Source: CAYTRP01 sp964625145 (lineage in GTDB: Bacteria > Sumerlaeota > Sumerlaeia > SLMS01 > JAHLLQ01). Taken from it: a stretch of 10,587 bases of DNA. Within the stretch, counting starts at the first letter, position 1. Each line of letters begins with the position of its first letter. The notes under the pieces are model-generated. The model was not told the origin of the DNA, did not search any database, and worked only from the letters and a program-made list of their open reading frames with translations. Both the position numbers and the translations under genes were made by a program. Positions 1-5,616 of this stretch are shown here, piece after piece. The stretch spans positions 1-10,587 of the forward strand of contig CAZVAQ010000118.1 of the NCBI GenBank assembly GCA_964625145.1. Reading direction: 5' to 3'.

Positions 1-49
1 CAAGCGCGTCGCACCAGGGCGAGAACCGTGTCAAGTTATGACGGGAGGG

Positions 50-1444
50 TCAGTAGTTGTACAACGCCCAGGAATCGACGGCCGAGCGGGTGCCGGTAAA
101 GGGGCCGACGCGCACGGGGCCGTGGAGGGTCTTGGCGCCGCTGAACTCGACGTCCTCGAGGTAGTAGCCGCGGACTTCGTCGCGCCCGATGGGGTCGCTG
201 TCAACGAAGCTGTAGCTGGCGCCTTCAGTCTCGCTGCCCTGGGCCGCGATGGGGAAGGCGTTGAGCTTCTGCCCCGGTGCGCCATTGGCCGCGCGGTAAA
301 TGTTGAAGCCGGCGTTGTCGTGCTCGGCCGCGGTCTCCCATGTGATGACGACAGGCGAGCCGGCACCGGCGGCAGTGGCGTTGAAGGAGAGGAGGTCGAC
401 GGAGAGAGTCTGGCCGTCGACAATGTCGTTGATGTTGCGCGCAAGGATAACGCTGTCCACGCCGATCACTTGGCTGCCAAAGTTTTCACGACGCATCCGG
501 ACCACACGGGACTGGCCGAGATTGCCATTTCCCTGAGTGAACTGACCACTGGGACCAGAAGCGGTGGCCATTGGTGGGCCGTTGGTGACAACGCCAGCGA
601 GGCCGGGGGGAAGGGTGCTGATGGCGCTACCGTCCCGGTAGACCCAGAGTTCCGAGGCAGTATACTGGCCACCACCACCACCGCCACCTGTCCACGTAAA
701 GTGAGCGAGGAGGAAGTAGTCCTGCGGATCCTCAGCCGACCCAGTGGGGATGAAGTTGTTGCTCGGGGGCGGGTCCTGCAAACCAGCCGGGTTCATGGTG
801 GCAATTGCGGTGTTGTTGGTCTGCGCGACAAAGCGTCCATTACGGATGCCTATGCCAGGGTAGTTGTAGAGAGTATCGGTTTCGGCGACGGCCGCGCCCG
901 TCAGGTGGATCATGAAAACACCGTCAGACGGCGGCGTGTCGGTCAACCGGATAAGGGCGGCCATCCACATGTCCGACCCGTTGAAGTTGGTTTCAGCAGT
1001 ACGGGTGATGTTCGCCCCGACGGTGTCCTGATGCAGGGTAATCGCACGGGTTCCGCCGCTGATTGTTCCCGCTCCGGCGAAAGTCACCGCGAGAGGGTCA
1101 AGGTCAGTGTGGAGCAATCGCACGTCCGCATTCGGGTCGACGCTAGAAACGGTGATGCCGGCGACTGGGTTCCATGGAGTTTGCCAACCGCCGCCAGCCG
1201 GGGGCGCCGCGGACTGTGGAATGCCCGGCCCCGTCTTGCCGTAGATAGTCTCGCCATCGGCCGCGCCGGGCGTTCCACCCACGACGCCGGTAACGCCGTT
1301 GTGCTGTTCGAATCCATCAAATACCAAGATTTGCGCCTGCGCGGCGCTGGCACCGGCCAGGAGCAGAGCGCCGGCGAACAAGCCGCATGCCAAATTGGAA
1401 ATGGTTGTTTGTTTCATGGAAGTGTTCTTGAGCTCGGGGGTCAT
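50..1444 (-). CDS. Secreted LamG-like protein with C-terminal FN3-like domain
   Basis: A 464-residue exported protein of unknown specific role. I chose the ATG at 1444 rather than the longer open frame to 1543 because AAGGAG lies 7 bases upstream of it, and a clear signal peptide follows: polar/basic start (KNTSMKQTT), hydrophobic core (LACGLFAGALLLAGA), and an AQA cleavage site near residue 37. The mature part begins ILVFDGFEQHNG. Residues about 38-345 look like a concanavalin/LamG-type beta sandwich (for example FLLAHFTWTGG and ELWVYRDG), with a run of seven glycines at about 253-259. Residues about 350-447 carry the pattern VVITWETAAEHDNAGFNIYR ... YYLEDVEFSGAKTLHGPV, a fibronectin type III-like module common at the C-terminus of exported proteins in planctomycete-like phyla. 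No PEP-CTERM or LPXTG sorting signal is seen. The protein is probably periplasmic or extracellular. It is transcribed away from the YfhO-like gene. The domain calls come from pattern recognition; that the protein is secreted is well supported. Confidence 0.8.
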   Translation of the reverse strand: MTPELKNTSMKQTTISNLACGLFAGALLLAGASAAQAQILVFDGFEQHNGVTGVVGGTPGAADGETIYGKTGPGIPQSAAPPAGGGWQTPWNPVAGITVSSVDPNADVRLLHTDLDPLAVTFAGAGTISGGTRAITLHQDTVGANITRTAETNFNGSDMWMAALIRLTDTPPSDGVFMIHLTGAAVAETDTLYNYPGIGIRNGRFVAQTNNTAIATMNPAGLQDPPPSNNFIPTGSAEDPQDYFLLAHFTWTGGGGGGGQYTASELWVYRDGSAISTLPPGLAGVVTNGPPMATASGPSGQFTQGNGNLGQSRVVRMRRENFGSQVIGVDSVILARNINDIVDGQTLSVDLLSFNATAAGAGSPVVITWETAAEHDNAGFNIYRAANGAPGQKLNAFPIAAQGSETEGASYSFVDSDPIGRDEVRGYYLEDVEFSGAKTLHGPVRVGPFTGTRSAVDSWALYNY

Positions 1445-1584
1445 TTCTCTTCTCCTTGGTCTCGGTTGGTGGACCTTTTCGGGGGACCACTCGGCACTGC
1501 AGTTGGGCGCGGGCAATACACACCAGTTGGCACGGTCGAGCAAGGGAAAAATCGAATATTAATTCAGGAATGGGACTTTCCTTT

Positions 1585-1610
1585 CCTTTCTTCTTTTCTT
1601 TCTTCTTTCC
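1585..1610. repeat. Polypyrimidine mirror repeat, potential H-DNA
   Basis: This is a pure pyrimidine stretch on the plus strand, inside a 35-base pyrimidine run (1576-1610). The 12-base left arm CCTTTCTTCTTT (1585-1596) reads identically backwards as the right arm TTTCTTCTTTCC (1599-1610), around a 2-base centre (TC). Homopurine-homopyrimidine mirror repeats are the sequence class that can fold into intramolecular triplex (H-DNA) under negative supercoiling. The symmetry is read directly; formation in the cell is inference. It lies about 140-165 bases upstream of the secreted-protein start. Confidence 0.85.
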
Positions 1611-1619
1611 ACATGCGCT

Positions 1620-1638
1620 TCCCTTTCTTTCTTTCCCT
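1620..1638. repeat. Second polypyrimidine mirror repeat
   Basis: A 19-base perfect mirror repeat, TCCCTTTCT-T-TCTTTCCCT, centred on 1629 and lying within a second all-pyrimidine run (1618-1645). It sits 9 bases to the right of the first mirror repeat, separated by ACATGCG plus two flanking bases. The two elements together make an almost continuous 70-base strand-asymmetric tract in the divergent promoter region. Confidence 0.8.
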
Positions 1639-1769
1639 CTTTTTTGCAGGGGCGGCAAAAATTACTTGCGAATAACTGGCCACCTCCCTGAGTAGCCAAC
1701 TTCTCTTTTATCAGTTCTCTATGACTAATTCCGGCGCCCTTCCGCAAGCGATCTCCTAGCTCCGACTTG

Positions 1770-1853
1770 TTTTGAGACAGCCCCGATTTTGCGGCTCAAA
1801 AATGGTCCCGTTTGGAGACCGCCTTCCCGATTTTTGAGATGTTTTTTGAGATG
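1770..1853. promoter_or_regulatory. Clustered TTTTTGAGATG repeats, candidate operator/leader
   Basis: TTTTTGAGATG occurs twice in direct orientation at 1831-1841 and 1843-1853, a 12-base period close to one helical turn. A related TTTTGAGA is at 1770-1777 and an inverted CTCAAAAA at 1795-1802. The last two form a 7-bp inverted repeat (TTTTGAG/CTCAAAA) with an 18-base loop. A further inverted copy, TCTCAAAAA, is at 2021-2029. The copies lie 30-290 bases upstream of the YfhO-like start and could be a protein-binding site or a leader structure. The repeats are visible; the function is inferred. Confidence 0.4.
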
Positions 1854-1983
1854 GAGGGGCGTCCCTTCCGGGAAGCGCGACGGGCTTGACCCGGCTGGGG
1901 AAACGAGCGTCAATGGGGGGAGATGGCTGAAGTTGCCGAAGAGGGGCATGCTGACCGCGTCGAAAGCGGGCTCAGGCAACGCG

Positions 1984-2018
1984 GATTCGCCCAGAGGACT
2001 CCTGGTGCGGGGCGAATC
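1984..2018 (+). repeat. 9-bp inverted repeat upstream of YfhO-like gene
   Basis: GATTCGCCC (1984-1992) and GGGCGAATC (2010-2018) are perfect reverse complements around a 17-base spacer. The 3' arm ends 37 bases before the chosen ATG at 2056, and a TCTCAAAAA box follows at 2021. It could be a hairpin in the mRNA leader or a dyad binding site. No T-run follows closely, so it does not look like a standard intrinsic terminator. Confidence 0.5.
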
Positions 2019-2055
2019 GGTCTCAAAAAGAGCGTCTCTATCCGAGAAGGGCAGC

Positions 2056-4084
2056 ATGGAGCATACCACTGCACCGAAGGACTCGCCGGTCTGGGCCAGA
2101 TTCTGGCCTGGACTCGCGATTGTCCTGCTCGCTCTGGTGCTGGCGGCGCCATTGCTTCAGGATTGGGGCGGAATCGCCAACGTGGAGGACGATCCGGACG
2201 GCCGCCAGCAGATGGCGGCGGTGGTGCCGATCATCGACGCGTGGTGGTCTTGCGGCGAGTTCGCGCGGTGGAATCCGTACTTTGGCGGCGGCGTGCCCTG
2301 GGCGGGTTACCTCTACAACCCGGGCGTTTCGCTGATCACGCTGGTGTATTTGGTGGCTGGGGCGGTCGCGGGGCCGAAGGTATGGGCGCTGCTGGTGTGG
2401 ATCGGCGCGGGGCTCGGTATGTATTGGGCTCTGAGAATGTGGTCAGATGTTCGGCGCGGCGCGGCGACGTTGGCCGCGATGACATTCATGGCCAGCGCGT
2501 GGATGCCGGGGCGGGTGTATTCCGGGAACTATGATGAATCTTCCATGCTGCTGGCGCCGTTGGGATTGGTGCTGTTGTGGGGATTGATCAAGGGCCGATG
2601 GTGGGGATTGTTGCTGCCGGTGCTGTTCAGCACGTTGGTCGCACAGGCCAAGTTCGCCCCGTTCATTGTCGCGGTGCTGATGGGCGTGTTTGCGATTGTC
2701 GTATTGTGGGGACAATGGCGCGAGATGCGCGCGGCGCTGCTTTGGTTGGTGGCGGCGTTCGTGGTGGGGGTGTTGCTTTCGGCGCCGAAGCTGTTGCCGT
2801 TGATGGATCTGCTCTCGCGTGATTTGATCGAACAGGGCGAGATCGACGATGTGCTGTCGTACCGCAGCCTGGGTGAAGTGCTGCACTATGCCAGCGAGGG
2901 ATACGAGCGGCGCCCTTTGTCGATGAAGCCCAATCGTTTGTTGGGACTGGGGCCAATGGCGGTGGTCATTGCGTTGTCAGCGATGGGGATGGGCTCGCGT
3001 TGGCGGCGCTTGGCGCCATGGTTTGCCGTGGCCGCTGCGGGAACGGTGCTGTCGCTGGGTCCTGCTTCTCCCCTGCCGTTGGGAGAATGGCTCGCGGAGT
3101 TGCCGCTGCTTGATGCCATGCGCAACTTTGCGAAGTATTGGAACATCCTGATCCTGGTGGGCATGGCGGGGATGTTGGCGATGGGCCTGGAGGGCATGCT
3201 CGCAACGATCAGGCGATGGCGGCTTCCACAATGGGGAAGCGCTGCTGTTGTGACAGCGCTGGCAGTCGGACTGTTCTTTCCAACTGTGTACCGTTCGCTT
3301 CGGATATCGCGCGAGGCGTTTGACGTGCCGATGGGCGCGTTACCACCGGAGTCGAAGACAGACGAGTTCTTCCATGTCAGCGTGCGCGAACTGGAAGGCG
3401 TCGTGGATCGCTATCGCAGCATTGACCGCGAGGAGTTGGTGCCCGCGAATGACATGCTGCACACGATCCTTGGGGGGAAGGGTTTCATCCCGTGGTATGG
3501 CAACCTGCAGTTTGAGGAGAATGCGGTGCCGCGTTACTATGCGGATGGGGACGCCTGGGTGGAAAACCCTGCGTATGCAGGGAGCGAGGTGACATGGAAC
3601 ACGTCCACGGCCGAGGCGGATGACTATCGCGTGACTTACAACACGATCCGGTTCACGGCGCGCACCGCGGAGCCTGCGACCGCGACAGTGAACATGAACT
3701 GGCACCCGGGGTGGAGCGCGAGCGTTGGGGATGTGTCACAGGCGGAGGACGGGCGCATCGCTGTCGCGATCCCGGCCAGTTATGATGGCGAGGTGGTGCT
3801 GCAATTCCGCGACGGGCGGTTCGTGTGGGGATTGGTGGTGGCGTTGGTGAGTGCTATAGGGTGGGTTGGGCTTGTATGGGGAGTCAGGAATCGGGAGTCG
3901 GACGTCAGGGACGTGGGCGTCAGGGANNNNNNNNNNNNNNNNNNNNNNNNNNNNNNNNNNNNNNNNNNNNNNNNNNNNNNNNNNNNNNNNNNNNNNNNNN
4001 NNNNNNNNNNNNNNNNNNNNNNNNNNCGTCAGGGACGTGGGCGTCAGGGATGTGGGAGCAGGCATAGGGGATGATAGCGATTGA
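2056..4084 (+). CDS. YfhO-like polytopic membrane protein (GT-C type), gap near 3' end
   Basis: A large membrane protein resembling the YfhO/GT-C superfamily, whose members handle polyprenyl-linked sugars on the outer face of the membrane. I chose ATG 2056, with GAAGG 5 bases upstream, because the residues after it (PVWARFWPGLAIVLLALVLA) open the first membrane segment. About 12 TM segments lie between residues 17 and 412. The first outer loop carries an acidic NVEDDPDG (43-49) where GT-C enzymes place catalytic acids. MRNFAKYW (355-362) matches the conserved region before a late TM. A soluble domain (about 413-588) ends in the YfhO-like pattern NWHPGWSASVGD ... IPASYDGEVVLQF, followed by a last TM (589-609). 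The tail then enters VRDVG repeats and a 100-N gap. With the placeholder gap taken literally the frame stops at 4074; if the 15-bp repeat is kept in phase, it stops at TGA 4082-4084, which I use. Substrate unknown. Confidence 0.75.
3879..4054 (+). repeat. Heptamer to 15-bp tandem repeat array, interrupted by gap
   Basis: Degenerate heptamers come first: GGGAGTC (3879-3885), AGGAATC, GGGAGTC, GGACGTC (to 3906). Then comes a 15-bp unit AGGGACGTGGGCGTC (3907-3921), whose next copy is cut by the N run. The same unit resumes on the far side (4027-4045) and decays at AGGGATGT. In the YfhO-like frame the unit encodes the pentapeptide VRDVG. True copy number is unknown because the assembly stopped inside the array. 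Confidence 0.85.
3927..4026. other. Assembly gap of exactly 100 Ns
   Basis: I counted 100 consecutive Ns, the usual placeholder for a scaffold join of unknown length. Both flanks carry the same 15-bp repeat, so the break is almost certainly caused by that repeat. Because 100 is not divisible by 3, any reading frame carried across the gap is unreliable. Confidence 0.95.
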
Positions 4085-4086
4085 GC

Positions 4087-4103
4087 GCGGACGATTGGTC
4101 CGC
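4087..4103. terminator. Possible hairpin between convergent genes
   Basis: GCGGAC (4087-4092) pairs perfectly with GTCCGC (4098-4103) around the loop GATTG, directly after the probable YfhO-like stop and 33 bases from the end of the convergent YbjQ gene. There is no T-tract on either side, so it is at best a weak or bidirectional terminator. Confidence 0.35.
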
Positions 4104-4136
4104 ACTCTCGATGTGACTTGTGCTGTTGAGTAGGCG

Positions 4137-4454
4137 CTACTTCTTCAGCCGAACGGCGGTGCCGTAGGCGACGATCTCGGCGACGGCGCTGCTGATCTCG
4201 CTGGAGCACAGGCGCATGGCGACGATGGCGTCGGCGCCGAGAAGTTTGGCGTCGGCGATCATGCGGTCGATGGCCTGCTCGCGGGTGGCGGCCAGGACCT
4301 GGGTATATTCGTGGATCTCGCCGCCGACGGCATTCTTCAAGCGGGCGACGATGTCGTCGCCGGCGTGGGTGCCGCGGACCGAGCATCCCTTGGCCAGGCC
4401 GACGTAGGACTCAATCTCGCGGCCGGGTACTGTGTCGGTGGTGGTGACGATCAT
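4137..4454 (-). CDS. YbjQ/UPF0145 family protein
   Basis: A 105-residue cytoplasmic protein of the YbjQ (UPF0145) family, a small widespread family, annotated as possible heavy-metal binding, with no firmly known biochemical role. Family features in order are the N-terminal strand MIVTTTDTVPGREI, the core YVGLAKGCSVRGT (17-29), the helix with REQAIDRMIADAKLLGADAIVAMR (58-81), and the C-terminal strand AEIVAYGTAVRL. The length is typical. The ATG at 4454-4452 overlaps the anti-sigma stop as ATGA, and GGAG lies 9 bases upstream. This start is preferred over the longer open frame to 4646, whose extra residues are Arg/His/Pro-rich noise from the overlapping gene. It is the third gene of the sigma/anti-sigma operon and very likely translationally coupled to it. 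Metal binding is not visible beyond one Cys each at 24 and 83 and His at 30 and 48. Confidence 0.88.
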   Translation of the reverse strand: MIVTTTDTVPGREIESYVGLAKGCSVRGTHAGDDIVARLKNAVGGEIHEYTQVLAATREQAIDRMIADAKLLGADAIVAMRLCSSEISSAVAEIVAYGTAVRLKK

Positions 4455-4888
4455 CGGCGGATTCTCCGGTATCGGTCGCGTGGTCTTTCGAGCAGATGGC
4501 CGCGCAGGACACTGAGGAAGAGGGTGAGGAAGCCGGCCACAATGAGGGCGATGGCGCCCTTCACCCACAGGTTCTCCGCCCAGAGCATGGCCTTGTAGAT
4601 GCCGACCACGGTGAGGATGAGGCCGCCGATGGCGAGCAGAACCCAACCGATCCGGGGGCCCAGACGGGAATCGATCTCCTCCCAGTAGCCGTCCCAGATG
4701 TCAGCCGGCGGCGGGCGGAACTGGATGACCTCGGCCGCGCGGACCAGGTTGGCCATCTGGGCGGCTTCGGTGCGCCATTCGGGATGCTGCTGCAGGAGGG
4801 CCTCGACCTCGCGGGCTTCCTCGGGGGAGGCCTCACCGTCCAGACAGGCCATGAGGCGCTGGGCTATGGTATCGGGGAGCTCAGACAT
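4451..4888 (-). CDS. Membrane anti-sigma factor, no zinc motif, two TM segments
   Basis: A 145-residue protein directly after an ECF sigma gene, with the layout of an anti-sigma factor. Residues 1-57 resemble the helical sigma-binding domain (RLMACLDGEASPEEAREVEALLQQHPEW, similar to the 'LDGELSPEEA..VEALL..HP' seen in this class). The zinc-binding HxxxCxxC signature is absent; only one Cys (15) is present. Two hydrophobic segments follow at about 80-101 (IGWVLLAIGGLILTVVGIYKAM) and 108-128 (LWVKGAIALIVAGFLTLFLSV), then a basic tail (RPRDRYRRIRR), so the N-terminus and the tail are both probably cytoplasmic and only a very short loop faces outward. Its ATG overlaps the sigma stop by 8 bases (ATGTCTGA), which implies coupled translation. 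The role is inferred from position and architecture; direct sequence similarity to a named anti-sigma is weak. Confidence 0.75.
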   Translation of the reverse strand: MSELPDTIAQRLMACLDGEASPEEAREVEALLQQHPEWRTEAAQMANLVRAAEVIQFRPPPADIWDGYWEEIDSRLGPRIGWVLLAIGGLILTVVGIYKAMLWAENLWVKGAIALIVAGFLTLFLSVLRGHLLERPRDRYRRIRR

Positions 4889-5486
4889 CGATGCGGCCCT
4901 CCAGTTGATTCTTCAGGGCCTTGCGGGCATGGAACAAGCGGGACATGACGGTACCTATTGGGATTTCGAGGGCTTCGGCGATGTCCTTGTAGGGCATCTC
5001 CTCGAGGTGTTTCATGATGAGTATGTCACGGAATTCGGGTTTCAACTCATCAATCGCCCGGCGCATGATTTCTGCGAGCTGTCGGCGGTGTATGGCGTCC
5101 CGAACGTCGCCGTGATTCTCTTGCTCCAAGGCGGCGGTTGCTTCAATGTTGCCATGGGTCTGCTCGGTGAGTGCTTCGAGGGAGACTTTGCGGTGGGCGC
5201 CGTGTTTCTGCTGGTGATCGAGGCAGAGATTTCGTACGATGCGGTGGAGCCAGGGATAGAATGGCCGCGAGGTATCGAAGCGATGAAGGTTCTTGAAGGC
5301 ACGTACAAAGGCATCCTGACTCATGTCGCGGGCGTCCTCATGGTTGCGCAGGATGGCCAGAGCGGCGAGAAAGACCTTCTCGCGGTAGGCCTCGACGATG
5401 CAGCCATAGGCTTCGCGGTCGCCGTTTCGGGCCTGCTCCAGCCAGGAGCGCTCTTGAAGGGCTGTGTCGGGAGAGGACTCGGACAA
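4881..5486 (-). CDS. ECF (sigma-70 family, RpoE-like) sigma factor
   Basis: A 201-residue extracytoplasmic-function sigma factor that would direct RNA polymerase to a stress or envelope regulon. Region 2 spans about residues 24-95, with the core EDARDMSQDAFVRAFKNLHRF (50-70) and RPFYPWLHRIVRNLCLDHQ (74-92), the -10 recognition part. Region 4 is about 140-195, with FRDILIMKHLEEMPYKDIAE and the helix-turn-helix LEIPIGTVMSRLFHARKALK, the -35 recognition part. Region 3 is missing, as expected for ECF types. The start is TTG at 5486-5484, with GAGG 7 bases upstream; no in-frame ATG precedes the conserved part. It is the first gene of the operon with the anti-sigma and YbjQ genes and diverges from the PilZ gene across a 130-base spacer. 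Autoregulation is usual for this class, but I cannot point to its promoter. Confidence 0.93.
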   Translation of the reverse strand: MSESSPDTALQERSWLEQARNGDREAYGCIVEAYREKVFLAALAILRNHEDARDMSQDAFVRAFKNLHRFDTSRPFYPWLHRIVRNLCLDHQQKHGAHRKVSLEALTEQTHGNIEATAALEQENHGDVRDAIHRRQLAEIMRRAIDELKPEFRDILIMKHLEEMPYKDIAEALEIPIGTVMSRLFHARKALKNQLEGRIDV

Positions 5487-5616
5487 AGACTCGCCTCGCG
5501 GGACGCTCCAGGACCACTACGGGCGGTCCGGGAGAATATTCCAAGCAGTGGCCACATTCGTTGAGCCGGGCTTTGCAATGGCGCAAGTGGGACATCATCA
5601 CCGGGGGCGAAAACCT
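5487..5616. promoter_or_regulatory. Divergent promoter region, sigma operon / PilZ operon
   Basis: These 130 bases must contain promoters for both directions. Visible features are a dyad GGACC (5511-5515) / GGTCC (5525-5529) in the sigma leader, and GGAATATTC on the minus strand (around 5542-5534), which superficially resembles an ECF GGAA-type -35 but has no recognised -10 at the right distance. No strong sigma-70 pair was found on either strand. Confidence 0.4.

Larger units (their letters stand above)
1445..2055. other. Divergent non-coding region, rich in repeats
   Basis: This 611-base stretch separates the secreted-protein gene (leftward) from the YfhO-like gene (rightward). I see no credible gene in it. 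An open frame from TTG 1789 joins the YfhO-like gene, but its translation (basic, Ser/Gly/Arg-rich, no motif) does not look coding. The stretch holds two polypyrimidine mirror repeats (1585-1610, 1620-1638), an 11-bp direct repeat (1831-1853), a 7-bp inverted repeat (1770-1776 with 1795-1801), and a 9-bp inverted repeat (1984-1992 with 2010-2018). It must contain the promoters of both flanking genes, but I found no hexamer pair close enough to sigma-70 consensus to name on either strand. TAATAT on the minus strand at 1561-1556 has no matching -35. Confidence 0.7.

Noticed and set aside
29..34. TTGACA on the minus strand after the secreted-protein stop
   Set aside because: A perfect -35 hexamer, but no -10-like sequence at 15-19 bases before the window ends.
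38..1675. 545-codon plus-strand open frame antisense to the secreted-protein gene
   Set aside because: Its translation has no recognisable domain, and the minus strand has a signal peptide, a good Shine-Dalgarno site and FN3-like motifs. Long antisense frames are common in GC-rich DNA.
1789..2055. N-terminal extension of the YfhO-like protein from TTG 1789
   Set aside because: The extension is Arg/Gly/Ser-rich and not membrane-like, its DNA is full of non-coding repeats, and ATG 2056 opens directly into the first TM segment.
3907..4045. Repeat array considered as a CRISPR
   Set aside because: Units are 15 bp, directly adjacent and without spacers; this is a simple tandem repeat.
4455..4646. 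Longer YbjQ start reaching 4646
   Set aside because: The extra part overlaps the anti-sigma coding frame and is compositional noise; ATG 4454 matches the family N-terminus and has GGAG upstream.
5464..5616. Longer PilZ-protein start at 5464
   Set aside because: It would overlap the divergent sigma-factor gene and its leader, and the added residues show no conserved pattern.
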